Assembly: GCF_900091445.1 (NCBI RefSeq)
Contig: NZ_LT607733.1
Location: 5,917,001-5,981,000, forward strand
DNA from: Micromonospora echinofusca
GTDB taxonomy: Bacteria > Actinomycetota > Actinomycetes > Mycobacteriales > Micromonosporaceae
DNA length: 64,000 bases
Direction of reading: 5' to 3'
Positions 26,973 through 34,636 of this stretch are shown here, piece by piece. The position numbers were made by a program, and so were the translations under genes. How positions within the stretch are numbered: the stretch's first letter is position 1; each line of letters starts with the position of its first letter. A model generated the notes under the pieces. The model did not search any database. It had not been told where the DNA came from and saw only the letters and a list, made by a program, of their open reading frames with translations.

Positions 26973-28070
26973 ATGGCGTTGAGCCGAGAGACCTACAACT
27001 ACCGCGATGGCCGTGTCGGCATCGCGATCGACTCTTCACCCGAGTACGGCAGCCCGGCCATCTGGCCCTCGGTCGGCGAGTATCCGATCTACGATCCGTA
27101 CCTCTACTACGCGATGAGCAACGACACCGTCCGGAACGACGCCTTCCGGGCGGCGCTGCTGCCGGCCTGCCCGGGTCGCCGGGTGCTCGACATCGGCACC
27201 GGCGAGAACGTCCACTGGGCGCTGGAGGCCGCCCGTCAGGGAGCCCAGAGTGTCGTCGCCCTGGAAGCCATGCCCCGCAGCCACGCCGTGGCGACGAAGC
27301 GGCTGGCCCAGGCACCGGAACGCGAGAAGGTCGACCTCCGCTACGGCGTCTCCTTCGACCACGACCTCGACCCCCGAGCGGACGTCTGCGTCGCCGAGCT
27401 CATTGGCTCGTTCGCCAGCTCGGAGGGAATGCTGGCGGCGATGGCGGACGCCCACGCACGGCTGCTGAACCCCGGCGCGGTGGTCGTCCCGGCCGCCTGC
27501 GACACGCTCGTCGCCCCGGTCTCCCTGCGCGATCTCTTCCCGGCGGGCCTCGCCTTCTCCAGCGACGCGCTACCGTATCTGCGGCAGATCTTCGATTTCA
27601 ACGGCGGCCCCTTCGACCTCCGCCTGACGGTCGTCAACCCCGATCCGGGCTGCGTGCTGTCGAGCGGCGGGGTCGTGGAGCAGCTCCGGTTCGATCGTGC
27701 GGAGCCACTCGACGCCACGACCGAGGTGGAGCTCCGGATCGAGCGGGCCGGAAGGGTCGACGGGCTGCTGTGCTGGATTCGGCTGGACGCCGGTCCCGGC
27801 GCAGACACGACGATCGACTCGCTCCTGGACAAGACCAACTGGACGCCCGCCTACCTTCCGTTGTTCGATGAGAGCCTCGACGTGTGCGAGGGCGACGTCG
27901 TCACGGTGAGCTTCGAACGCCGGACGAGCCCCGACGGCGTCCATCCCGATTACCTCGTAGACGCCACGCTGACCAGATCCCTCGGCGTCGTTTCGGGCAG
28001 CTTCGTGTCGTGCTACCGGGGGCGGTCGTTCGGCACCGCTGCCGTCTACCGGGAACTCTTCTCGTCCTGA
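26973..28070 (+). CDS. PRMT-like SAM-dependent methyltransferase
   Basis: 365 residues from ATG 26973 with AGGGGAAG five bases upstream. Motif I is VLDIGTGEN at 71-79 with an acidic ribose-binding residue near Glu98. The diagnostic double-E loop of protein arginine methyltransferases is present: Glu142 and Glu151, nine residues apart, in AELIGSFASSEG, which resembles the PRMT5 version. The C-terminal half is beta-strand-rich, as in the PRMT barrel. I do not see a THW loop. Bacterial homologues can act on small molecules: SznE of streptozotocin biosynthesis N-methylates free L-arginine. Here it sits divergently beside an NRPS operon containing an A domain with an acidic pocket. N-methylation of arginine, a guanidine, or a ureido group of the product is therefore plausible but unproven. 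It marks the right end of the recognisable cluster. Confidence 0.8.
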   Translation: MALSRETYNYRDGRVGIAIDSSPEYGSPAIWPSVGEYPIYDPYLYYAMSNDTVRNDAFRAALLPACPGRRVLDIGTGENVHWALEAARQGAQSVVALEAMPRSHAVATKRLAQAPEREKVDLRYGVSFDHDLDPRADVCVAELIGSFASSEGMLAAMADAHARLLNPGAVVVPAACDTLVAPVSLRDLFPAGLAFSSDALPYLRQIFDFNGGPFDLRLTVVNPDPGCVLSSGGVVEQLRFDRAEPLDATTEVELRIERAGRVDGLLCWIRLDAGPGADTTIDSLLDKTNWTPAYLPLFDESLDVCEGDVVTVSFERRTSPDGVHPDYLVDATLTRSLGVVSGSFVSCYRGRSFGTAAVYRELFSS

Positions 28071-28169
28071 CCGCCTGCCGGTCGCTGGCCTCGGCCTCTC
28101 ACGCCGCTGTGGCTCGACAGTGCACGTGCCCGAGGAGTTCCGGGCGACCTTGCGGCAGACTTGGACCTT

Positions 28170-28646
28170 GTGCCAACTCAGCCGCTGCTTCGCAAGGTTC
28201 GCTTCGAGATCCGTCCGTGGGGCCAGGGTCCCGACCCGGCGCGCGAGTTATTGCCGTACGCCGACAACGTGAGCTTGGTGGACCTGGTTTCGGGCTTCGA
28301 GCACGCCGCTGGCCACGATGTGCCCGGCGCCTATGCCGGAATCGTTCTCGATCACTTCAACTTCGGTGACCTGGCTGCCTACCTCACCGGACGATCGGAC
28401 TCCGCCTACCGGTCCAGGCAAGGCGTGATCGCCCTACTCGGTTGCGACTGCGGCGAGGTCGGCTGCTGGCCCCTGGAAGCGCAGGTGGTTACTACCGAGG
28501 ACTCGGTGATGTGGCGCGGCTTCTCCCAGCCCTACCGCCCCCAGCGCGACTATGGGGACTTCGGCCCCTTCGTGTTCCGTCGGGACCAGTACGAGCGCGC
28601 AGTTCGCGAGGCGATGGCCGCCAGCCTGCCCCCATCCCCCCGATAG
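28170..28646 (+). CDS. Conserved-looking hypothetical protein with a CDCGxxGC motif, possibly truncated
   Basis: 158 residues from GTG 28170; an in-frame TTG at 28161 is the alternative. I do not recognise a function. A cysteine cluster CDCGEVGCW lies near residue 108, where metal binding is conceivable. The remainder is soluble, without signal peptide or membrane helix. The TAG stop at 28644 is followed in the same frame by about 40 further codons with strong G/C third positions, ending at TGA near 28765. This suggests that the ancestral protein was longer and has been cut by a nonsense change, or that a short remnant lies downstream. It stands alone between the biosynthetic cluster and the tRNA. 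Confidence 0.6.
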   Translation: MPTQPLLRKVRFEIRPWGQGPDPARELLPYADNVSLVDLVSGFEHAAGHDVPGAYAGIVLDHFNFGDLAAYLTGRSDSAYRSRQGVIALLGCDCGEVGCWPLEAQVVTTEDSVMWRGFSQPYRPQRDYGDFGPFVFRRDQYERAVREAMAASLPPSPR

Positions 28647-28785
28647 GGTGTCAACGCGGGGCTGTTCGGTGACGACCTGGACGCGGTCGCCAACCGGCTG
28701 GACGAGGCGTTCGCGGCACGGGATGCGGATCATTTGCGGACTGGCACCACGGACGGTGCACCGTGACCGACCTCGGGAAACGGCG

Positions 28786-28810
28786 AAGCCCAGGTCGTTG
28801 ACCTGGGCTT
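28786..28810 (-). terminator. Hairpin downstream of tRNA-Thr
   Basis: A perfect 11-bp inverted repeat with a 3-nt loop lies just 3' of the tRNA gene (minus strand) in the gap to the mature 3' end. It lacks a long U-tract, as is common for actinobacterial terminators. Confidence 0.6.
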
Positions 28811-28818
28811 CTGTACCG

Positions 28819-28892
28819 AGCCGCCTGACGGAATCGAACCGTCGACCTACGCATTACGAGTGCGTCGCTCTAGCCGACTGAGCTAAGGCGGC
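28819..28892 (-). tRNA. tRNA-Thr (anticodon CGT)
   Basis: Complete 74-nt cloverleaf on the minus strand. The acceptor stem GCCGCCT pairs with AGGCGGC. The D-arm (GCTC...GAGC), an anticodon stem ACGCA/TGCGT enclosing loop CTCGTAA, and a T-arm GACGG-TTCGATT-CCGTC are all present. The anticodon CGT reads ACG, threonine. CCA is not encoded. The 3' end faces the biosynthetic cluster, the usual orientation for integration of islands at tRNA genes. Confidence 0.96.
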
Positions 28893-29016
28893 AACGATCA
28901 GCAAGTGTACGGCACGACCCGCCCGCCGATCGAACGGGATCCCCATCCGGACATCCGGCCCCGATCCGTCGTCCGCCGGACAGCGACCGCCGCCGGCCGG
29001 GACTACGCTGCGGCGG

Positions 29017-30777
29017 GTGAACGACGATCGCGCCCCCGCCGCGGATCCGCAGGACGCCGCGGCGGTGAGCCCGCACGCGAGCGAGGCGGCCGGCGGGCGG
29101 ACCGCGCGCCGGCCGCGTGGCGTCGACCCCCGGGAGCTGGGCTTCACCCCACGCAGGCCGGTGCCGTGGCTCGCGCCGTTCCTGCTGGTCAGCACCGGCA
29201 TCCGCACACTGCTGGCGATGCTCTTCGGGGCGTACCTGGACAAGCGGGAGCTGCAGAACTCCCTCGACGCGGGCATCGCGCGACAGGTCGGGCCGGACGG
29301 CGGGCTCTGGCTGGACTACGTGGCCGACCTGGGCGACGGTTTCAACGCCACCTACTCGGTGGCCTACCTGATCGCCCAGCCGGAGCTGGAGGTGGACGGG
29401 CACCGCCTGCCCCGCGCGCAGACCCTGGTGATGGGCGGCGACCAGGTCTATCCGTCGGCGGCCTTCGAGGCGTACGAGGACCGCTGCAAGGGGCCCTACC
29501 AGGCCGCGCTGCCGGTCACCCCGCCCGAGCGGCCCACGCTGTTCGCGGTACCCGGCAACCACGACTGGTACGACGGCCTGACCGCCTTCCTGAGGCTCTT
29601 CGTCCGCTCCCGGGACCGGCACTTCGGCGGCTGGGACACGGGCCAGTCCCGCTCGTACTTCGCGGTGGAGCTGCCCGCCGGCTGGTGGCTGCTCGGCCTC
29701 GACGACCAGTCCGGCTCGTACCTGGACGATCCGCAGCTCACCTACTTCGACCGGGTCGCCGAGCGGCTGGGCCCCGAGAGCCGGGTGATCCTGGCCGTGC
29801 CGGCGCCGACGTGGGTCAAGGCCGTCGACCAGCCCACGGCGTACGACTCGATCGACTACTTCGTCCGCACCATCGTCGCGCCCACCGGCGCCCAGGTGCG
29901 GCTGCTGATCTCCGGCGACCTGCACCACTACGCCCGCTACGCCGGCCCGGACCGGCAGCTGATCACCTGCGGGGGCGGTGGCGCGTACCTCTACCCGACG
30001 CACAAGCTCCCGGAGCGCATCGAGGTGCCGCCGCGCGACACCCTCGCCCGGCGGGCCAGTGCCTCCCACCCGTACGAGTTGGCCGGCCGCTACCCGGACG
30101 CCGCCCGCTCCCGGCGGTACGCCTGGGGCATCTTCCCCCGCCTGCCGCTGCGCAACCCGGGCTTCACCACGCTGCTGGGCACCCTGCACACGCTGCTGAT
30201 GCTGGCGATGGCCGGCGTCGCAAGCAACCCGGAGGGCATCGAGCAGCGGCTGTTCAGCGTGCCGCTGATGGTGATGCTGATCGTCACGATGCTCGGCGCC
30301 GCGTTCTTCGCCAAGCCGCCCAGCTCCGGCGGCAAGCGGCACGCCCGGCACTGGATCCTCGGCGTGGGCCACGGCCTGGCCCAGATCGGGCTGGGTGCCG
30401 CCGGCACCTGGGCCTGGCTGGCCCTGCCCTTCTACGACTGGCCGTGGCCACTGCCGGCCGTCGCCGCGGCGGTGCTCTACGGTCCGGTGATCGGGCTGGT
30501 GTCGAGCCAGTTGGTGGCCGCGTACCTGCTGGTGGCGGGCGCGTTCGGGGTGAACGTCAACGAACTCTTCGCAGGGCAGGGCATCGAGGACGCGAAGGCG
30601 TTCCTGCGGCTGCGCATCGACCCCGACGGCACCCTGACGATCTACCCCATCGCCGTCGACCGGGTCGCCCGCGACTGGCAGGTCAACCCGGACCAGTCCG
30701 CCGAGGCTTCCTGGCTGGCCCCGAGGCAGCCGCTGCGCCCCCGCCTGGCCGAGCCGCCCACCACCCTCACCCCCTGA
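29017..30777 (+). CDS. Membrane-associated metallophosphoesterase
   Basis: 586 residues from GTG 29017. It carries the calcineurin-like phosphoesterase motifs in order: an Asp-rich DLGDGFN segment near residue 112, GGDQVYP, GNHDWY at 180-185, and SGDLHHY near 306, which together form the dinuclear metal site. The region from about residue 395 to 520 holds several hydrophobic helices, so the catalytic domain is probably anchored to the membrane. The N-terminal 45 residues are Ala/Arg-rich and disordered-looking, followed by a hydrophobic segment (LAPFLLVSTGIRTLLAML). The substrate is unknown; family members hydrolyse phosphodiesters or phosphomonoesters. It is convergent with the RicT-like gene. 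Confidence 0.85.
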   Translation: MNDDRAPAADPQDAAAVSPHASEAAGGRTARRPRGVDPRELGFTPRRPVPWLAPFLLVSTGIRTLLAMLFGAYLDKRELQNSLDAGIARQVGPDGGLWLDYVADLGDGFNATYSVAYLIAQPELEVDGHRLPRAQTLVMGGDQVYPSAAFEAYEDRCKGPYQAALPVTPPERPTLFAVPGNHDWYDGLTAFLRLFVRSRDRHFGGWDTGQSRSYFAVELPAGWWLLGLDDQSGSYLDDPQLTYFDRVAERLGPESRVILAVPAPTWVKAVDQPTAYDSIDYFVRTIVAPTGAQVRLLISGDLHHYARYAGPDRQLITCGGGGAYLYPTHKLPERIEVPPRDTLARRASASHPYELAGRYPDAARSRRYAWGIFPRLPLRNPGFTTLLGTLHTLLMLAMAGVASNPEGIEQRLFSVPLMVMLIVTMLGAAFFAKPPSSGGKRHARHWILGVGHGLAQIGLGAAGTWAWLALPFYDWPWPLPAVAAAVLYGPVIGLVSSQLVAAYLLVAGAFGVNVNELFAGQGIEDAKAFLRLRIDPDGTLTIYPIAVDRVARDWQVNPDQSAEASWLAPRQPLRPRLAEPPTTLTP

Positions 30778-30878
30778 CGGGGAACGCTGCGGCCCGAACC
30801 GGCCGTCGCCCTGTCCCGCCGGCACTCGACTGCCAAGGGCGGGGCGGGATCACCGCCGTCGGCGCCGACGTACGTCGG

Positions 30879-31739
30879 TCATCGCGCTGCGCCCGCCGGA
30901 CCTGTCTGGTCACGGCCTTCGTAGGCGCGGCGGGAACCGCAGACGTCGGCGCGGGAGCACATGGAGCGCGAGCCGTCGGCGTCCAGGCGTACGGTCACGG
31001 CGTCTCTCGGGACGCTGTGGCCGACCACGCGGCCGTCCCCTTCCGGCGTGGTGACGCGGGTGCCGACCGCCGGGGCGGTCTCCTGGAACTTGGCGTAGAG
31101 GGGATGTTCGTACTTCAGGCAGCACATGAGCCGGCCGCACGCGCCGGAGATGCGCAGCGGGTTGAGCGGCAGGTCCTGGTCCTTCGCCATCCGGATGGTG
31201 ACCGGCTCGAAGTCGGTGAGGAAGGTGGCGCAGCAGAGGTCCCGGCCGCAGGAGCCGATGCCGCCCTGCACCCGCGCCGAGTCCCGGGCGGAGAGCTGGC
31301 GCAGCTCGACCCGGCAGTGCAGGGTCGCGCCGAGGTCCCGCACCAGCGCGCGGAAGTCCACCCGGTGCGGGGCCGTGAAGTAGATGGTGCTCCGCTCGCC
31401 GCCGCCCTCGGCGGCTCCGAGGACGTGGTCGATCGCCACCACCTTCATCGGCAGGGCGTGCTCACGGATCAGCCGCTTCGCCGCGACCTTGGCCTCGGCC
31501 TTGCGGCGGCGCACCGTCTCGTCGCGGCGCAGGTCGTCCTCACCGGCCAGGCCGGCCAGCCGGGGAAAGCCGTCGGTCTCCTCGGTGACCCACTGCGCCG
31601 CCCAGACGCACTCGGCCACCTCCGGCCCGTCGTCGGTCGGCACCAGCACCTTGTCGCCGACCTGGGGCCGCAGCTCGCCCGGGTCCAGGTAGTAGAGGCG
31701 CCCGTACCGCTGGAAGCTGACCGCGCAGAGCATGCCCAT
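30879..31739 (-). CDS. PSP1-domain protein, RicT/YaaT family
   Basis: 286 residues. ATG 31739 is chosen because AGGG lies about 8 bp upstream and relatives start MGMLCAVSF; an in-frame GTG at 31748 is possible. The PSP1 C-terminal domain is clear, with two cysteine motifs CGRDLCC and CGRLMCC separated by about 36 residues and an SGACG stretch. In Bacillus the homologue YaaT/RicT is part of the Y-complex that assists RNase Y and binds iron-sulfur clusters. In actinobacteria this gene is commonly found next to holB and tmk, as here. The C-terminal 45 residues, rich in Arg, Ser and Cys, are variable. Confidence 0.88.
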   Translation of the reverse strand: MGMLCAVSFQRYGRLYYLDPGELRPQVGDKVLVPTDDGPEVAECVWAAQWVTEETDGFPRLAGLAGEDDLRRDETVRRRKAEAKVAAKRLIREHALPMKVVAIDHVLGAAEGGGERSTIYFTAPHRVDFRALVRDLGATLHCRVELRQLSARDSARVQGGIGSCGRDLCCATFLTDFEPVTIRMAKDQDLPLNPLRISGACGRLMCCLKYEHPLYAKFQETAPAVGTRVTTPEGDGRVVGHSVPRDAVTVRLDADGSRSMCSRADVCGSRRAYEGRDQTGPAGAAR

Positions 31740-31878
31740 GTCTGACACCCTACGACGCGCGGGCCGGGGCGGCCCGGCCGGCCGTCGCGGCCCGGCTACG
31801 GTGCGCAGCCATCCACGCCCGCCGAATCGGCGTGGTGCGGCGCGCGTCGTGCCGGCACGAGCACGCCGGCAGGGGGCG

Positions 31879-32556
31879 TCACCAGCCGACGCGGGTGGGG
31901 GTGTCGTAGCGGGGGCGTTCGGCGACCGGCTCGCGCCAGCGGGACTCGGCGAGGCTCGGCGCCCACTGGCGCAACAGGGTCTCGGCCCCGTCGTACGCGA
32001 CGCAGAGCACCGCCAGCACCCGCGCGGCGATCTCGGCGGCCTCCGTCCCGCCCGGCCCCGCCGCCCCCGGCGCGCGGGTCGGCACCGACGTCGCGGCGAC
32101 CACGGTCACCGCCTCGGCGCAGCGCAGGACGTCGGCCAGCGCCCGGGCCAGTGCGAGCCGGCTGCCCTCCACCCAGTCGGCGAGCGCGTCGGCGTAGCCG
32201 GCCGTCGACTCCAGGCGGCCGACCAGGCTCTCCGGCCCATCGTCGAGGTGGCGCAGCAGGGCCGCCCGGGCCTGCCCGTACGACGACGCGGCCGGACCGG
32301 ACCAGAGGACCGGGTCGGTCAGCGCGGCGGAGGCCTCGTCGTAGCCACGCACCAGGCGGCGGGCGGTGTGGCCGGCGGTCGCCAGCGGCGCCGGATGCAG
32401 ATCGAGGAAGTTGCGGACGGCCTCGCCGGGAAGCACCTGCATCCGGCGCAGCAGCGGCCACACGCGGTGCCCCTCGGGGGCGCCGACGGCGAGCAGCGTG
32501 TCGACCCGGCGGAGCAGGTCGAGGCCGGGCTCGGCGAGCCGGTCCAGCGCGTCCAT
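31879..32556 (-). CDS. Hypothetical protein co-encoded with an ESX/EspC-like small protein
   Basis: 225 residues from ATG 32556, overlapping the stop of the preceding small gene by one base (TGATG). The protein is predominantly helical, with an Ala-rich middle and a W-S-G motif (VLWSGPAASSYGQARAALL) of the kind seen in WXG100-like helical hairpins. No signal peptide and no catalytic motif are visible. The context with a YbaB-like and an EspC-like protein in a three-gene unit suggests a partner or substrate of a type VII-like system, but no secretion ATPase is in this window. I do not recognise a specific function. Confidence 0.7.
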   Translation of the reverse strand: MDALDRLAEPGLDLLRRVDTLLAVGAPEGHRVWPLLRRMQVLPGEAVRNFLDLHPAPLATAGHTARRLVRGYDEASAALTDPVLWSGPAASSYGQARAALLRHLDDGPESLVGRLESTAGYADALADWVEGSRLALARALADVLRCAEAVTVVAATSVPTRAPGAAGPGGTEAAEIAARVLAVLCVAYDGAETLLRQWAPSLAESRWREPVAERPRYDTPTRVGW

Positions 32557-32861
32557 CACGCCTCCCCGGTCAGCCGGTAGCGCGCGGCGCGGTCGACGTC
32601 GGCGTAGTGGTCGGCGGCGGCCCGCACCGCCGCCGCGACGGCGGCCAGCCGTTGGGCGGCGACGTGGGCCTCCCGGGCCCGGTCGCCGGTCGCGGCGGTC
32701 CACTGCCGGTGCAGGGCCCGCCCGATCTCCCCGGGCCGGCCGGGGGCGTCGGCGCCGAACGCGGCCTGGGCCGGGTCGCCTGCGGTGACCGTGCGGGAGA
32801 CGGTGGTCATGGTCTCGCTCGCCTCGTCGAGCCGGGCGGCGAGGGCGCGCAGGCTGTCCAT
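32556..32861 (-). CDS. EspC/WXG100-like small helical protein
   Basis: 101 residues from ATG 32861, one base after the stop of the YbaB-like gene. The size, Ala-rich amphipathic helices and central turn (around FGADAPGRPGEIG) fit the ESX-1 EspC/WXG100-type family found as type VII secretion targets in actinobacteria. The canonical WXG triplet is not present; the central segment has RQWTAATG. Function is inferred from fold and neighbours only. Confidence 0.7.
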   Translation of the reverse strand: MDSLRALAARLDEASETMTTVSRTVTAGDPAQAAFGADAPGRPGEIGRALHRQWTAATGDRAREAHVAAQRLAAVAAAVRAAADHYADVDRAARYRLTGEA

Positions 32862-32862
32862 C

Positions 32863-33192
32863 TCAGGCTCCCGCCAGCGGCCGGTAGGCGGCGAAGGTCT
32901 CGTTGTGCAGCTTCTCCCGGGCCCACTGGGCCGCGTCGGCCGCCGCCGTGACCGCCGCCTGCACCGAGCCGGCGACGTCGCGCGGGTTGCGGGAGTGCAG
33001 CGGGCCGCGGAAGCGCACGTCGGTGATCCGCCCGCCGGCGGTGACCACCACCTCGACCAGCCCGTCGGGCGATCGGACGGTGACCTCGACGGTCGACACC
33101 GCCTGGTCGAACTCGGCCTGGAGGGACTCGATCCGGCGGTAGCGCCGCACCGCCTCCTCGATCCAGGCCTCGTCGATCTCCCCCCGCGGCAT
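32863..33192 (-). CDS. YbaB/EbfC-like DNA-binding family protein
   Basis: 109 residues from ATG 33192, chosen for GGGAGGAG eight bases upstream; the longer open frame upstream lacks such a site. The arrangement of an N-terminal helix (RYRRIESLQAEFDQAV) followed by a beta-sheet core (VEVTVRSPDGLVEVVVTAGGRITDVRF) and C-terminal helix is that of YbaB/EbfC nucleoid-associated proteins. In actinobacteria, paralogues are often paired with ESX-like proteins, as here, rather than with recR/dnaX. First gene of a three-gene unit. Confidence 0.75.
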   Translation of the reverse strand: MPRGEIDEAWIEEAVRRYRRIESLQAEFDQAVSTVEVTVRSPDGLVEVVVTAGGRITDVRFRGPLHSRNPRDVAGSVQAAVTAAADAAQWAREKLHNETFAAYRPLAGA

Positions 33193-33361
33193 CGGCGGAC
33201 TCCTCCCGGAACAGGGAATCACTGTGCGTGCCGCCACGGTCACCACGGCACACCGGACCGTACCGCACAGCAATCGCGCCTGTCGATGCCTGTGGACGGC
33301 CGGTCCGGCCGGCGGGACCCATCCGCGCGGGACCAGCCCGCGCGGCCGGTGGTCGGCGGGC

Positions 33362-34636
33362 TCAGCCCTTCCAGAGCGCGAGCATCATCGCCTCGACGGC
33401 GATGCGGGGCTTCACGTTGGCCTCGATGGCCGCCCGGCACTCCAGCACCGCCTCCAGGCGGCGCAGCGTCCCCTCAGCGTCCCATTTCTGGGCGCCCGCC
33501 CCGGCCAGCGCCGCGGTGTCGGTGTGCACCGGCGCCACGGGGGCGCGCAACGCCATGGTGAGCGCGTCGCGGTAGAAGCCGGCAAGGTCGACCAACGCCC
33601 GGTCCAGCGCGTCCCGCTGCGCCCGGGTGGCCCGGGACCGCTGCCGCTTCTCCAGGTCCTTCAGCTGCCCGGCGGCGCCCCGGATCGCGCCGGCCGCCCC
33701 CCGCCCGGTGCCGCCGGCGCCGAGCGCGGTCTCCAGCGCCGCCCGCTCGGCCGCGTCGGCCTCCGCCACGGACGCCTCGGCCTCCGCCTCGGCCGCCTCG
33801 ATCAGCGCCGACGCCGCGTCGAACGCGGCGCCCACGCCGGTCAGCCGGCGCGGCACCGCGAGCACGGCCTCCCGGCGCTTGCGCGCCTCCGGGTCGCGGG
33901 CCAGCCGCCGGGCCCGCCCCACGTGCCCCTGCGCGGCCGCCGCCGCCCACCGCGCCACGTCGGGCGTGACCCCGTCGCGGCGGACCAGCACCTCGGCCAC
34001 CGCGTCGGGCGAGGGCTGCCCCAGCGGTACGACCCGGCAGCGCGACCGGATGGTCACGGAGATGTCCTCGGGGTGGGTGGACGGGGCGCAGAGCAGGAAC
34101 ACCGTACGCGGTGGCGGCTCCTCGATGGCCTTGAGCAGCGCGTTGCCGGCCGCCTCGGTGAGCCGGTCCGCGTCGGAGATGACCACCACCTGCCAGCGCC
34201 CGCCCGACGGGGTGCTGGCGGCGCGCAGCACCAGCGCCCGCATCTCGTTGACGCCGATGGAGAGCCCCTCCGGCACCACCATCCGGACGTCGGCGTGGGT
34301 GCCCGTCATCGTGGTGTGGCAGCCGGGGCACGCGCCGCAGCCGGTGCCGTACGCGCACTGGAGGGCGGCGGCGAAGGCCCGCGCCGCCACCGAGCGGCCC
34401 GACCCGGGCGGCCCGGTGAAGATCCAGGCGTGCGTCATCCCCGCCCCCGCGTCGGCGGCGGCGGACGTCGGCGGGCCGTCCGACTCCTCGGCGAGCGCGT
34501 CGGACCCGTCCCCGTCGGAGTCGGTCGTGGGCGCGACGGCGGCAGCGCGCAGCACGGCGGACGCCGCGGCGGCGGCGCGGCGCAGCGTGTCGACCGCCTC
34601 GTCCTGCCCGACCAGGTCGGCGAAGACGTCGGGCAT
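33362..34636 (-). CDS. holB: DNA polymerase III delta' subunit
   Basis: 424 residues from ATG 34636, overlapping the stop of the MFS-thymidylate kinase gene by one base. It has the clamp-loader AAA+ fold: MPDVFADLVGQDEAV start, GPPGSGRS in place of a Walker A (Lys to Arg, normal for a non-ATPase delta' in this group), a zinc module CGACPGCH, and the SRC motif (IRSRCRVV). Delta' acts with delta and tau/gamma to load the beta clamp. A low-complexity Asp/Ser/Ala-rich insert of about 40 residues (about 28-67) separates the first helix from the core (MTHAWIFTGPPG) and is probably a disordered loop. tmk-holB pairing is standard. Confidence 0.93.
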   Translation of the reverse strand: MPDVFADLVGQDEAVDTLRRAAAAASAVLRAAAVAPTTDSDGDGSDALAEESDGPPTSAAADAGAGMTHAWIFTGPPGSGRSVAARAFAAALQCAYGTGCGACPGCHTTMTGTHADVRMVVPEGLSIGVNEMRALVLRAASTPSGGRWQVVVISDADRLTEAAGNALLKAIEEPPPRTVFLLCAPSTHPEDISVTIRSRCRVVPLGQPSPDAVAEVLVRRDGVTPDVARWAAAAAQGHVGRARRLARDPEARKRREAVLAVPRRLTGVGAAFDAASALIEAAEAEAEASVAEADAAERAALETALGAGGTGRGAAGAIRGAAGQLKDLEKRQRSRATRAQRDALDRALVDLAGFYRDALTMALRAPVAPVHTDTAALAGAGAQKWDAEGTLRRLEAVLECRAAIEANVKPRIAVEAMMLALWKG

